This document shows positions 24,966-35,103 of a stretch of 64,000 bases of DNA, piece after piece. Made by a program: the position numbers and the translations under genes. The DNA is from Theropithecus gelada (Eukaryota; Chordata; Mammalia; Primates; Cercopithecidae): contig NC_037689.1 in NCBI RefSeq assembly GCF_003255815.1, positions 52,270,088 to 52,334,087 of the forward strand, in the 5' to 3' direction. Within the stretch, counting starts at the first letter, position 1, and each line of letters opens with the position of its first letter. The notes under the pieces are model-generated. The model was not told where the DNA came from, made no database searches, and was given only the letters and a program-made list of their open reading frames with translations.

Positions 24966-26133
24966 CCGGGTTAAAGAGCACGGTCCCCTTGAGGTAGGCG
25001 TACTCCTTGGTACTGATGTTCAGACTCCAGCACTTGGAAAGAAAGCACTTGATGGCTTGGACCTGGGAGGCGGAGGGCACCTTCCTGGCCTCCGCCGGCG
25101 GTGCCAAATGGGGCTGCAGCGTGGACACGGGCAGTGGCTCGTCGCCCCCGGTCTCCCGCCGCCTGGTGGTGAGGATCTTCTGCAGCATGCTGGGCTCCGA
25201 GACTTCTACAGTCTCGAACTGCAAGCGGTCCTGGGCCAGCTCAAGCATGAGCAGGGACGCCCAGCAGTTGCGCACCAGCACCAGCTGCTGGTCCAGGGGC
25301 AGCACCTGGAAGCAGGGCAAGTACTTGACGAACCGCAGCGTCTTCAACAGGCCAGCTGAAGCTGCCTCGCAGACCACCTGTGGACTCTTGAGCGCCACTG
25401 GCCGCAGCGCACCAGAGGAGGTGTCCCACCAGGGGGCCCTCGGCCGCTCCTCCGGAGCCGCCTGCACTTGATTTGTGCTCGTGGGCATGCAGTAGAGGGT
25501 GCTGCCCTGCTGCGGGTGGTCTTCACCGCAAAAGCAGCAGCGGTACAGAAGCCCCATGGCCCGCCCGCCTGGTAGCGCCTCTCTAACCCCTGGCCTCTGC
25601 GCGAAGTAGGAGCGGTCCCACCACGCGCCCACTGGCCGTGCCTCGGGCGCTGCCGGAGCCACGTGCGTTTGCTTTGCGCTAGTGAGCAAGCTGTAGAGGA
25701 TGCTGCCCTGCCGCGGGTGGTCTTCACCACAAAAGCAGCAGCGGTACAGGAGTGCCACGGGCCGCCCACCCGGAAGCCCCGCTCTGCCCACCCCGGGATC
25801 AGAGCCGCACGAACAGCCCCAGCACGGACCCAGCGTCGCCTCGGGCGCCTTCGGTGCCGCGTACGTTTGCTTTGCGCTCGTGAGCATGCTGTAGAGGATG
25901 CTGCCCTGCCGTGGGTGGTCTTTACCGCAAAAGCAGCAGCGGTACAGGAGCGACACGTTCCGCCCGCCCAGCAGCCCCTCTCTGCCCACCCCGGGCTCAT
26001 CGCCGCACGAACAGCCCCAGCACTGATCCACCAGCCGCGTCTCTGGAGCCTCAGGAGCCGCGCGCGTTTGCTTCGCGCTCATAAGCATGTTGTAGAGGAT
26101 GCTGCCCTGCCACTGGTGGTTCTCGCCCGCCAT
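24966..26133 (-). CDS. NR0B1: NR0B1 (DAX1) exon 1 coding part, residues 1-389 plus first base of codon 390
   Basis: Encodes most of DAX1, an orphan nuclear receptor that lacks the usual zinc-finger DNA-binding domain and acts as a nuclear corepressor of NR5A1 (SF-1) in adrenal, gonad, hypothalamus and pituitary. Seen here: a start in good Kozak context (G at -3 and +4), then three and a half tandem repeats of about 66 residues (roughly 1-67, 68-133, 134-200, 201-253) rich in Cys motifs such as CWGCSCG and YRCCFCG. Each full repeat carries an LxxLL-like box: LYNML 13-17, LYSML 80-84, LYSLL 146-150. The fourth is degenerate (LYCMP 213-217). The ligand-binding-like domain follows from about residue 205, with the conserved LRFVKYLPCF segment at 266-275. 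The exon ends in codon 390 at a GTAAG donor. Its 1168-nt coding length equals the human value I remember. The frame stays open past the donor to 24844, but that tail is intronic. Loss of human NR0B1 causes X-linked adrenal hypoplasia; duplication causes dosage-sensitive sex reversal. Confidence 0.98.
25531..26133 (-). repeat. NR0B1: Tandem about 200-bp coding repeats of NR0B1 exon 1
   Basis: The first 200 or so codons are built from three near-copies of a 66-67 codon unit at both DNA and protein level, with a partial fourth. The motif GSILYxxLxSAKQT recurs at residues 10-23, 77-90 and 143-156. This is the DAX1-specific domain that replaces the DNA-binding domain. Confidence 0.9.
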
Positions 26134-26186
26134 GGCCCGCGGCTCCCGCAGCCCGGTTCTGCCCAGTGGCTGCCTCCTGGGACCTA

Positions 26187-26192
26187 TTTATA
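26187..26192 (-). promoter_or_regulatory. NR0B1: NR0B1 TATA box
   Basis: On the minus strand the sequence reads GGTATAAATAGG, with TATAAA 54-59 bp upstream of the ATG. A start site about 25-30 bp downstream would give a 5' UTR of only about 25-35 nt. It lies at the edge of the CpG island. The motif is seen; the start site is inferred. Confidence 0.8.
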
Positions 26193-26287
26193 CCTAGCGC
26201 GCACGCAGGCGCGTCGGCCGCCTCGGTCTGGGCAAGGGCGCGGAGGCGGGCAGAGGGGGCGCGGTGCTGCGCTCCGGTGTATTCGCC

Positions 26288-26297
26288 CATGACCTCG
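26288..26297 (-). promoter_or_regulatory. SF-1 / nuclear receptor half-site in NR0B1 promoter
   Basis: The minus strand reads CGAGGTCATG, an AGGTCA core at 26290-26295, about 100 bp upstream of the TATA box. Human NR0B1 is known to be activated by NR5A1 (SF-1) through proximal AGGTCA-type sites, so this is the likely counterpart. Binding is not shown by the sequence alone. Confidence 0.6.
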
Positions 26298-26307
26298 GTG
26301 GTTCGAA

Positions 26308-26315
26308 GGGGCGGG
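26308..26315 (+). promoter_or_regulatory. GC box near NR0B1 promoter
   Basis: GGGGCGGG, a consensus Sp1/KLF-type site, lies just upstream of the AGGTCA half-site and about 120 bp from the TATA box. It is a motif match only. Confidence 0.4.
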
Positions 26316-26654
26316 TGTTCTTTAAAAGCTGAAAATGGAAAAGGAACAGCAGCGTGGGAGCTCCTGGACACTTCCCTCCTTCCTCTCATTACCCCTTTCC
26401 CTGTCTCTCAGGAAGACCGGAGGAGAGCGAGCACCTGGATGCTGTTGCAACTCTTTCCATTGAACCCTCGCATCTAATTTGTTCCCTTTATTGGGAGGGT
26501 AGGGGAAAAGAGGAAACATCTACTTCTATGCTCTTTGTAAACTTTCATTAAATTTTCACAGTTTGTGAGACTCATATTTGTATATGGATAGGGAGGTCTC
26601 ATTTTCTGAGACCTTGAAAAATACAGAACATAGACAAACATCATATGGGAACTC

Positions 26655-26770
26655 GGTGGAAATGCCCAATGTCAGGCTCCAACCAGACTTTCTAACTCTG
26701 AATCTGCATTTTAACGGTGTCCCCAGGGATTCACATGCACCTTGACGTTTGAAAAGCACTGGTCTAAATA
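26655..26770 (-). mobile_element. MER5A-like fragment
   Basis: CTGAATCTGCATTTTAACGG, CCCCAGGGATTCACATGCA and TTTGAAAAGCACTGG follow the MER5A order in reverse. It lies about 0.5 kb upstream of the NR0B1 start codon. Confidence 0.6.
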
Positions 26771-26789
26771 TGCTAGCATAAGCGCTCAG

Positions 26790-26935
26790 TTTAATTCCAT
26801 CAGTATTTATAAGCGCCCACTATGTCCTGGATGCTGTGTTAAGAGAGCTGGGGGCAGCGAGCAGAATGTAAAAGTGCCTAAAACTTAGGAATATAATAAT
26901 CACGAGGGGATAATATTGTTACAGTGAGAATAGTT
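26790..26935 (-). mobile_element. L2/MIR-like fragment
   Basis: Wording like AAGCGCCCACTATGTCCTGGA and GATGCTGTGTTAAG resembles the 'cacctactatgtgcc' region of ancient L2/MIR repeats. It is too diverged for a firm family call. Confidence 0.4.
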
Positions 26936-26951
26936 TTCATTTTAGTATATG

Positions 26952-27322
26952 TTTTTTTTTTTTTTTTTCTTTTAACTTTTAGGTTCAGGAGTATATGTCA
27001 GGGTTGTTATATAAGTCAATTGCTTGTCGTGGGGGTTTGGTGTACAGATTATTTCATCACCCAGGTAATATAGTATCCAATAGGTATTTTTTCTCATTCT
27101 CTCCCTCTTCCCACCCTCCACCTTCAAGTAGGTTCCAGTGTCTGTTGTTCCCCTCCTAGTGTCCATGTGATCTCTTTATTTAGCTCCCACTTACAAGTGA
27201 GAACATGTGATAATTTGGTTTTCTGTTTCCTCGTTATTTCGCTAAGGATAATGGCCGCCAGCTCTCATTCTTTTTCATGGCTGCAGCGAGAAATTTTGAT
27301 CCTTGTAAAAGTATTCCATTGG
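26952..27322 (-). mobile_element. 5'-truncated L1, 3' end, antisense
   Basis: Poly-T at 26952, then AACTTTTAGGTTCAGG, GATTATTTCATCACCCAGGT and CCCACTTACAAGTGAGAACA, a typical primate L1 3' UTR and ORF2 end read in reverse. It lies between the NR0B1 promoter and the GGAA microsatellite. Confidence 0.9.
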
Positions 27323-27530
27323 TAAATGTGTAATTAGCATTTCTTTCCCCACCCTTCCTAAGTGAATCATGATAAATACAAGCATCAGGAAGCCTGGATC
27401 CATTGGTCTTCACTTGCCACACAGCTGTGAAGACATGGGGCAGGGAAGGGTATTGGTATATACCAGCTGGTGTAGAATCATTTTTACTTTTTCCCTCCCT
27501 CCCATCCTCCCTCTTTCTGTTTTTGCTTTT

Positions 27531-27662
27531 TTCCTTCCTTCCTTCCTTCCTTCCTTCCTTCCTTCCTTCCTTCCTTCCTTCCTTCCTTCCTTCCTTCCTT
27601 CCTTCNNNNNNNNNNTTCCTTCCTTCCTTCCTTCCTTCCTTCCTTCCTTCCTTCCTTCCTTC
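27531..27662 (-). repeat. (GGAA)n microsatellite upstream of NR0B1 with assembly gap
   Basis: On the plus strand there are 18 full TTCC units before a 10-N gap (27606-27615) and 11 full units after it. On the NR0B1 sense strand this is (GGAA) with at least 29 visible units, about 1.4-1.5 kb upstream of the start codon. Human NR0B1 has a polymorphic GGAA microsatellite at about this distance that EWS-FLI1 binds in Ewing sarcoma cells. The true length is unknown because of the gap. Confidence 0.9.
27606..27615. other. Assembly gap (10 N)
   Basis: Ten Ns lie inside the TTCC tract. They probably mark an unresolved repeat length, not a true 10-bp gap. It is the only gap in the window. Confidence 0.95.
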
Positions 27663-27804
27663 TTCCCTCTCTCACTCCTTCTCTCTCTCTCTCTTTCTTT
27701 CTCTTTTTCTTCTTCTCCAGGACCTGGAATTCTCAGCATAAGAGGAAAACCTAGGAGACCCCCATTTTGCTTGCAGGGTGAAATTTTATTGTGCCTGCGA
27801 GAGG

Positions 27805-27903
27805 CCCTAAATAACACAGTGGTTAAATCCCTGTAACTAGCACTAGATCGCCTCAGTTTTAATCCTCGCCCTGCCACTTTGTAGCATCGTAACCTTGGGC
27901 AAT
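27805..27903 (+). mobile_element. MIR SINE, first part
   Basis: AGTGGTTAAATCCCTG through to CCACTTTGTAGC and AACCTTGGGCAA follows the MIR core. The element resumes at 28347 after an LTR insertion. Confidence 0.75.
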
Positions 27904-28346
27904 GTATTAGTTTCCTTGTTGCTGCTTTGCTTACCACAAATGTAGTGGCTTAAGTCAACACAAACAACACAGATTTTTTGTGTTATAATTCTGGAAGCCA
28001 GAAGTCTGAAATCAGTTTCACTGAGCTAAAATCAGGGTGACATTTCTTCTGGAAGCTGTAGGAAAGAATCTATTTCCTTACTTATTCTAGCTTCTTGAAG
28101 CTGCCTAAGCTCCTTAACATCTGATCACTTAACTCTGGCCTCTGCTTCCATCCCCTTCTCTGATTCTTATAAGAATCTTTGTGATTATAATGGACCCACT
28201 CAGATAATCCAAGATAGTATCTCTATCCAAAAATTCTTAACTTGATCACATATGCAAAGGCCTTTTCATTCCATAAGTTAACAAATGCACAGGTTCTAAG
28301 GGTTAGGGCGTGGACATCTTTGGACATTATTGAGCCTATTACAGGA
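27904..28346 (-). mobile_element. MLT1-like MaLR LTR inserted in a MIR
   Basis: Plus strand starts TGTATTAGTTTCCTTG and ends GAGCCTATTACA, the reverse complement of an MLT1 LTR (CTGGAAGCCAGAAGTCTGAAATCA is typical). Near-matching 5-bp flanks GGCAA and GGAAA fit a target duplication. Confidence 0.75.
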
Positions 28347-28470
28347 AAGTTACTTAAGCTGTTTGTGCCTCAGTTTCTTCATTTGTCAAACATGCACAAC
28401 AGTGTCTGTGAGGTAATTTTTAGACATGGGTTAATTTGTGTAAAGTGTTTATAATAATGTTTGTTACATG
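28347..28470 (+). mobile_element. MIR SINE, second part
   Basis: AAGTTACTTAAGCTG then GCCTCAGTTTCTTCATTTGT continue the MIR exactly where 27903 left off. Confidence 0.75.
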
Positions 28471-28959
28471 GTAAGTGGTGGATGTATCAACCATTTTAGG
28501 ACAACATGGAATAACTTCAGGGTTAGGAGGTGTTCCTGTATGAGCACTGCCACAGTTCTGTCTCTCCTAGGGAAGCCACACACACATAGTTTCCACCCAG
28601 AAGATTTTATCCTACTTTTTTTGTATGTCCACATTTCTTGGCCCAGACTCTAAACACTGGACGGGTCACCTGGTTCACACAATATTATGTATTGGCAATG
28701 TTGTTTCATGGGCTATTTCACTATTTGTCATTTCCAGTATTCAAGCTACTGTTTGGGGTATCGTCATTACTGCTTCAGCAGTATTGTGGCAGTCTTCACT
28801 TGTCATACAGCCTCACCCCTCAAGTGCCACACAGGTACTGAGATCAGTGGCTTAATGAACCCACCAACCAGACTAGCTGAAAAACCCAGCTGACCTTAGT
28901 CCCTTCCTTATGTTGCCAGAGCTAGTCACGATTTCATTTTCTTCCCAATACCTGATGTG

Positions 28960-29110
28960 ATGTATTTAGTTGTTCGATGCTTACTGATTGTGTCTCCTCC
29001 ACTAATATAAAAGTCCTCTGAGGGCAAGGAATCTGTCACTCTGTATGGTATTCCAGTAGTTAGAATGATTTCTGACACATAGTAGGTGCTCAAAAAATGT
29101 ATTTGTTGGC
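28960..29110 (+). mobile_element. L2 LINE 3' end
   Basis: AAAGTCCTCTGAGGGCAAGG followed by GACACATAGTAGGTGCTCAA and TGTATTTGTTGG is the L2 3'-end pattern. Confidence 0.7.
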
Positions 29111-29269
29111 AAACTGTACCTTGAGAGAGAGAGAAGGCTATGGCTCCCACTGTCAACGTGCAGGCCAAGCACTCCTACCCAGCTATCGCTGCACTGACCC
29201 TGGAAGGAGGACAATGTAGTAGGCCTTGTTAGACTCAGCATTTTCTGGAGGCCTGTTTTGCTACTCAGA

Positions 29270-29420
29270 GTGCTACAAGGACTGTGGTAAAGTAACAGGA
29301 AAAGTGGGTTAACAGTCAAAAGACCTGGCCTTGAATTTGGGTTCTTCCACTCTAACAGAATAACATTAAACAAGTCATTTAACTTCACCCTTCTCATTTC
29401 TGAAGTGGGGACAAAATTCT
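29270..29420 (+). mobile_element. MIR-like SINE
   Basis: GACCTGGCCTTGAATTTGGG then AACAAGTCATTTAACTTCACC and CTCATTTCTGAAGTGGGGA match the MIR core and tail. Confidence 0.65.
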
Positions 29421-31300
29421 ATGAACCAATATTAATATGTGCACTCTGTTCTAAGTCTGTAAGAGAGTTATTTTGTTTTCTTAACATGGCTGTTTTCAGA
29501 AATGTTTGCTGACTCTTCCATTACACTGGGATATAAATAAACAAGTTTACACTCATTTGCTTTCTAATGATTTAACTTTGAGCAAAGTATTTAACATTAT
29601 CTTAGCCTTTTCATCTAGGAAATAAGCAGTGCTATAAACTAGCTTTAATACGTGCACCTTGGTCCTGTATCTTTCTAAATTTGTTTCATCTCATCAACTA
29701 GATTGTTTTTTTTAATTCTAGAAACTTAAATCCATTTTCTGTGAGCAATCATTCCCACCTCACATATATCTGATGCCTTTGAATTTTAGGCATTGTCTGA
29801 GGTTGAAACTTAAGTGCAGTGCTGAGAACCATGAATTTGTAATATATTAGAAATTATAGTTTCTCTTCTTTCTCATGGGCTGAGTCTTCGGATTTTCTTA
29901 CTCGTGTTTTCCTTCAAGTTGCGATCTTCTATTTGCCACTCTGAAGGACCTTCTAGGTTCTCTGGATTGACTTTTTCTAAGAAGAGATTGCCTGCTTGTC
30001 CTTCACAAGTATTCATCCTTGAAAACGTCACGAGAAAACTGACTTCATCTTTCCACTTTCCATTTGCTTCCCCTGAACAAATAGCTCCTGAAAAACAAAA
30101 TCGTCCAAACACACCAGAGCAGAGATTTGCACAGATTAATGCCAGCCTGCTGGTTGCTACAGGATTAGTAAAGACATAACCTTCTAAGGCAGGCACAACC
30201 TTTTTCATTTGATTTGTTCCATGTCCTCAGACCACTGTGACACCTAGACAAAAGGACACTTATCAACTGCACCTGTCATGTGCTGAGTTTGTCCACAACT
30301 GCAATTTGGATATTTACACTGACTCATTGTGCGATGACCTTGGCCAGTTGGACACCTGTTCTGCGGAATCCATTATCTGCTCCAACTCAGGGTGGGAGTA
30401 AAGCCGCTCTGCCTGCCTAAATGCAACCTTCAACTTCAAAGTAATGCAGTTTTTACTAAACGATGTAGGAGTGAAGTACAGGTGGGGATAAAGCTGGGTA
30501 AAATTGTAAAATTGACCTTTTCAAGCTGCTCTTGACCTGGGAAGCCATGGAGATCTGAAACATGATATGAATTTTTAACCTGGGCTTAAAAAAGCTACAA
30601 TGCCTTCTAATTCAGTTCCTTCAGTAACAAGTGACAGGGAGTAACAATAGTGTTTTCCTTGTTTTTCAAAGTAAATATCAGGTAAACGCTATTGTAGATA
30701 AATACTAGCTGATAAAACCAAGTGATCACCTTTTACCTTTCCCTTTCTAAGACCCAGAATGTCTAAAGCTATATTTATGAAAGAATTAATAGGCTTCTGG
30801 TGATTCATGAAACCCCTAAAGAAGATCAAATCATTATTCTTTATTTCTTTCGATGTACTACAATGAAGTTAATCAGCTGCATTAGGAGTCACAGAGTTGC
30901 TGATCTGGAATTGTGACTCTAATAGTTACTGTAATCCTGAAATGTTCGAAAATAAACTTTCTAAATCAGTCAAACAACCACTTTGTTCAAGGAAAAATTT
31001 AAGTCCATTTGTTTTTCTGAGTCTACCAATTCTAAATCTACCTCAATACCAGATGTTGATGATACTATATAATTAATAAATTTAACTGAATGGCAGGTTT
31101 AAAAATTATGGCCCCATTGATTTGATTGGTCAGTTTGAAAAGCATTTCTCTATTGGTGCACATAACTTGTTCCCCAATGACAATGGTAGTTTTAGTTAGA
31201 AACTCTCTGCTTTGGGTCTGGAATTGTTCTAATATCGTCCTCCTAAAAATTACCTTCTTTTCTCCTCCAACTTTTCTTAGCAACTTACTCCTTACAATCC
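29421..31300. other. Intergenic DNA with possible decayed coding-like block
   Basis: No known repeat is obvious. On the minus strand, 30208-29873 is open for 111 codons and further open pieces lie in other frames up to about 30450. I do not recognise a protein. Confidence 0.4.
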
Positions 31301-31605
31301 TTTTTTTTTTTTTTTTTTTTTCTTGAGACAGAGTTTCACTCTATCACCCAGGCTGGAGTGCAGTGGTGCAATGCAATCTCAGCTCACTGCAAACTCTGCC
31401 CCCTGGGTTCAAATGATTCTCTGACCTCAGCCTCCTGAGTAGCTGGGATTACAGGTGCCTGACACCATGCCCAGCTAATTTTTGTGTTTTTAGTAGAGAT
31501 GGGGTTTCACCATGTTGGCCAGGCTGGTCTTGAACTCCTGACCTCTTTATCCGCCTCCCTCGGCCTCCCAAAGTGCTGAGATTACAGGTGTGAGACACCA
31601 CGGCC
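31301..31605 (-). mobile_element. Full-length Alu
   Basis: Begins with a run of 21 T, then CTTGAGACAGAGTTTCACTC, and ends CACCACGGCC. Degenerate target copies ACTCCTTACAATCC and ACTCCTCACAGTCC flank it, pointing to an AluS-age insertion. Confidence 0.95.
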
Positions 31606-31624
31606 AGCAACTCCTCACAGTCCT

Positions 31625-31700
31625 TATATCTAAAGTTTATTGTACATTACCTGGCATATCGAAGGTGCTCAACAAACACCTGCTGAGTGAAACAGTGAGT
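31625..31700 (+). mobile_element. L2 LINE 3'-end fragment
   Basis: TTACCTGGCATATCGAAGGT then GCTCAACAAACACCTGCTGA resembles the last 70 bp of L2. It lies between an Alu and MADE1. Confidence 0.5.
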
Positions 31701-31861
31701 GAAAAGTTTCTTCTACATCTGTGTATCTTTTAACTTCACGAGATTGCTCAGCCTTCACTCCTTTCCCTGATTGTGTGGTTTTTTAGCAATTTTGCCAGCC
31801 CTGGTGGCTAGACTTAAGGTCCCATCTGCCAAATTATCTGTCTTAACCACTCTGACTTCTA

Positions 31862-31941
31862 TTAGGTTGGGGCAAAAGTAATTGCAGTTTTTGCCATTAC
31901 CTTCAGTTGCAAAAGCCGCAATTACTTTTGCACCAATGTAA
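31862..31941 (+). mobile_element. MADE1 (mariner-derived MITE)
   Basis: An 80-bp element with near-complementary ends TTAGGTTGGGGCAAAAGTAA and TTACTTTTGCACCAATGTAA, flanked by TA. MADE1 copies are the known source of the primate miR-548 family. The two halves can form a hairpin with a few mismatches. Confidence 0.9.
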
Positions 31942-32075
31942 TAGTTTGACAGTCTCTAAAATGAGAGTAAATTTTTTTTATGTTTATTTCACAAAGTTGC
32001 CAAATGTATGAAATAATTATATATATTTAAGTACCTCACAACTGTGAGTTATTAGAGCTGATTGACAAATTCTCT

Positions 32076-32447
32076 TTTTTCTTTTTTAAATTGATATGTA
32101 ATATTTATACATATTTGTGGGGTACATGTGATGTTTTGTTCCTTGCAGAGAGTGTGTAATGATCAAATCAGGGTACTCAGGGTATCCATCACCTCAAGTA
32201 TTTTTCATTTCTATGTGTTGGGAACATCTCAATTCCTCTCTCCTAGCTGTTTTGAAATATACAGTACACTTTCGTTAACTCTAGTCACCCTACTCTGCTA
32301 TTGAACACTAGAATCTGTTCCTTCTACCTAACTGTATGTTTTTACCTATTAATCTCTCTTCATTGCCTCCTCCTGCCCAACCTTTCTAGCTTCTGGTACC
32401 TATCATTCTACTCTTTACCTCCATAAGATCTCAATTTCTTAAGTTGG
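32076..32447 (-). mobile_element. L1 3' UTR fragment, antisense
   Basis: ATTTGTGGGGTACATGTGAT, GATCAAATCAGGGTACTCAG, TTGGGAACATCTCAATTCC and ATGAGATC-like ends correspond to the 3' UTR of L1PB/L1MA-age elements, in reverse. Confidence 0.8.
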
Positions 32448-33879
32448 CGGCATCAGACTTCATGAAGTGAAATACTTCCCAATTCACTCAAATTTGTGCG
32501 TTTGAAATTCTCTACACATATACAAGCCCAGTGCATTTGAAATAAGGGATCACCACAGTCAATAAACTGTCAATAAGACATTCAAGTCTGGAGTTAAATG
32601 CATTAACATTAGTAGTGTCATGAGCCTAATTGCTTTCTCTGAGCCCACAATGACAAGTGTATGAAGAAAAAAAAATGTTGTGAATAGATGTAGGTGAATT
32701 TATTTGCAGCAAAGCGAAACACTGGTGATGAAGAAAATCAGAACCTTTATTTCCAAACTGATGTTTTTACCATGTTCAGTATGGCTGTGTAAATGAAAAG
32801 AAGCTGACTTTGTTCTCTGAAGAAGGGAATGAGACAAGGACTGTGTATGCTTCCTTGAGAGATGATTCCAGGAAGCAGTGTTGAGTGCAGGAAAGTGAAA
32901 TTGGGAAGCAGGAAAAGCCAGTATTGAGGTACATTACTATCCTCACTGCTCTGAGCCACAGGGGTGATTCCACCAGGACCTCCAAGGAAACATACAGAAT
33001 GCCAACCAGAATTGTCTGCCCCAAGGAGGTGGCAACAGCATTTATCCATTAGTTTCCATCCTCCAAGATTGAAGGCTGCCACCAAGTCTCCACTGGTATC
33101 CTAATGTTGCAAAATATAGTGACATGAAAAAAAGTCCCAGCCCGCATGGAACTGTCTACCCACCTATACTTGGAATCAGAGGTATGGACAAAAAAGATAC
33201 AAGGCAGAAAATCAGAGCTATCTAAAAGCTCATGGCCAATCATCCTTGATTCACTGCCACGAGACGAATCCCACTTGATATGGAGACTGGTTGAGGTGAT
33301 GCAGTAACAACCCCAGGATTTCTCCACTGAGCTTGTTCATCTTTGAAAAGCATGTTACCATATGGTCCAAGTTGTTCAATTCTTTAGATAAGCAAGGCCT
33401 GAATGAGGGAAGCAGGAAAGAACATTCCCCCAGCACTGGATAATAATTTATCCTGACTGAGCTTTTATTCAACAGTGTTACCAGCTACTCTTTCATAGAT
33501 ACTGAAAAAAAGAAAACACTGTTGTCCAGTAAAACAACAAAATTTCATTAGAGAGTCATAGCTTTTGCAAAATTAGAGGTCGTGGCATTACTTGTTTCAG
33601 TTGGGTATTTCTAAATACTTTGACATCGTCCACAGGTTCTTAAGATTTTTCAATCTGTTTCAAAGGGGTTTAAGCAAAATCAGAACCTCGTCTTGAGGCT
33701 TGAGGCATGACTGGATTCAGGTACTTGAACTACATGACCTGGGTATGTTTCTTGGAGACTTATGATCTCTCATTCTAATGTGAATTATCCTTGATTCATA
33801 TCTGGCAACCCACCAACTAAGTTAGTAGCAAATTTGATCAACTCTACCTTCAAAATGTATCTCAGATTCAACACTTTCC
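32448..33879. other. Intergenic DNA, nothing recognised
   Basis: Several overlapping minus-strand frames at 32747-33472 do not match any protein I know. Confidence 0.5.
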
Positions 33880-34540
33880 CATGAGCACCATCACACCACT
33901 TTGGCCTGAGCTACCATCTTGTTTGACCTCAACTCCTGTAATAACCTCCCCACTGGTCCCATGCATCTTTTCCTTTTCTGCCTATAGCTAGTTTTCCAAA
34001 TAAAGACTGATGCTTACAGATAAGTGAGATTATGAGTGTTCACTGCTCACGGCCTCCGATACCTTCCTGTCACACGTAGAAAAGTCTAGCCTTGTAGGCC
34101 CTAGACTTTAAAATCTTACAGGATCTGGCCCTGGATCTCTCTCCAACTCCATTCCACATTTACTATGTGGCTCTAGCCACATGGCTTCCTTGATATGCCT
34201 CAAACCTGCAACCTCCCTCATCTGGACTGTTGGGCCAACTGCAGATCATTACATGACTCATTGTTCTCACTTACATTAGGCCTTTGCTCAGATGTCACGA
34301 CCTCAGAGAGGTCCTCCCTGCCCCCCCTGTCTAAAATAGCACCACACCACTTTATCCTTGTTGTCTGCTTTATTTTTCTTCTTGATCCTTATCGTATACA
34401 TATATGTTTATTTTGGGTTATTTATTGTTGGCCTCACCCAGGAGAATATACATTCTATGAGAGGAGAGACTGAGGTATTCGCTGCTAAAGTTCCAGCATG
34501 GGGAGTAGTGCCTGGAACACGGGAGGTGATGAATAATGCG
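33880..34540 (+). mobile_element. L2 LINE 3' region
   Basis: A long ordered match to L2: ATCTTACAGGATCTGGCCCT, CTCCAACTCCATTCCACA, GGCCTTTGCTCAGATGTC, GAGGTCCTCCCTGCC, CTGCTTTATTTTTCTTC, and GTAGTGCCTGGAACA near the end. The frames at 34195-34639 are by-products of this repeat. Confidence 0.8.
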
Positions 34541-35069
34541 GTCCGGTTATTCTCTATATCTACTGTACCTGAGTGCCTTCTGGTAATTCTTTTTATTTTC
34601 CTGTTTACTGGGCAAATGTTTCCAGGGATAGTTCCTTAATTAATCACCTGAACAACTATCTGGCAACTCGCTCCTGCTCTCTCTCCATGGCTTCCCTCTC
34701 TGGTTTAGGAGTCTTCAGGTAGAAAGACATTGGGAGACAATGCCAACCTTCTCAGGAGCTTGTTACTTATAAAAAAAAAAAAAAAAGTGTGCATTTTTTG
34801 GGTGTGTTTTCTGGATCATGTGTTCCTCTGCCCTGGTTTATCCATCAATGTAACTATAGCTCCCTTCTGTCTCCCAAAAAATGTATCCAAATCTCTGTCC
34901 AGAGATTGTTTCTTTCTCAAAGCTGTAACAGATTTATCCTGTCTGTATCATTTACTTTGTCATTCCAATAGGATTCTGTGAGAAAAAGTAAACCTATATG
35001 TTCCATCTGTTACCTTGAGCCACAAGTTTCTGGTTGACAGTTTATCAAACATGAAACTCTTGGGAGTGT

Positions 35070-35071
<2 letters not shown>

Positions 35072-35101
<30 letters not shown>
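35072..35101 (+). repeat. (GT)n microsatellite
   Basis: About 15 GT units. Confidence 0.93.

Positions 35102-35103
<2 letters not shown>

Larger units (their letters stand above)
24960..26320. promoter_or_regulatory. CpG island over NR0B1 exon 1 and promoter
   Basis: This stretch is strikingly GC-rich and CpG-dense compared with the AT-rich DNA on both sides. It covers the promoter and the repeat-coding part of exon 1. The composition also explains the long antisense open frames here. Confidence 0.85.

Noticed and set aside
25663..26292. 209-codon open frame on the plus strand antisense to NR0B1 exon 1, with others at 24925-25471 and 25344-26000
   Set aside because: They lie exactly over the GC-rich repeat-coding exon. 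Absence of stops follows from composition and from the constrained sense frame. No protein family is recognisable.
27369..27937. Frames rich in PSFL or EGRK repeats across the N gap
   Set aside because: Translation of the TTCC/GGAA microsatellite and an assembly gap.
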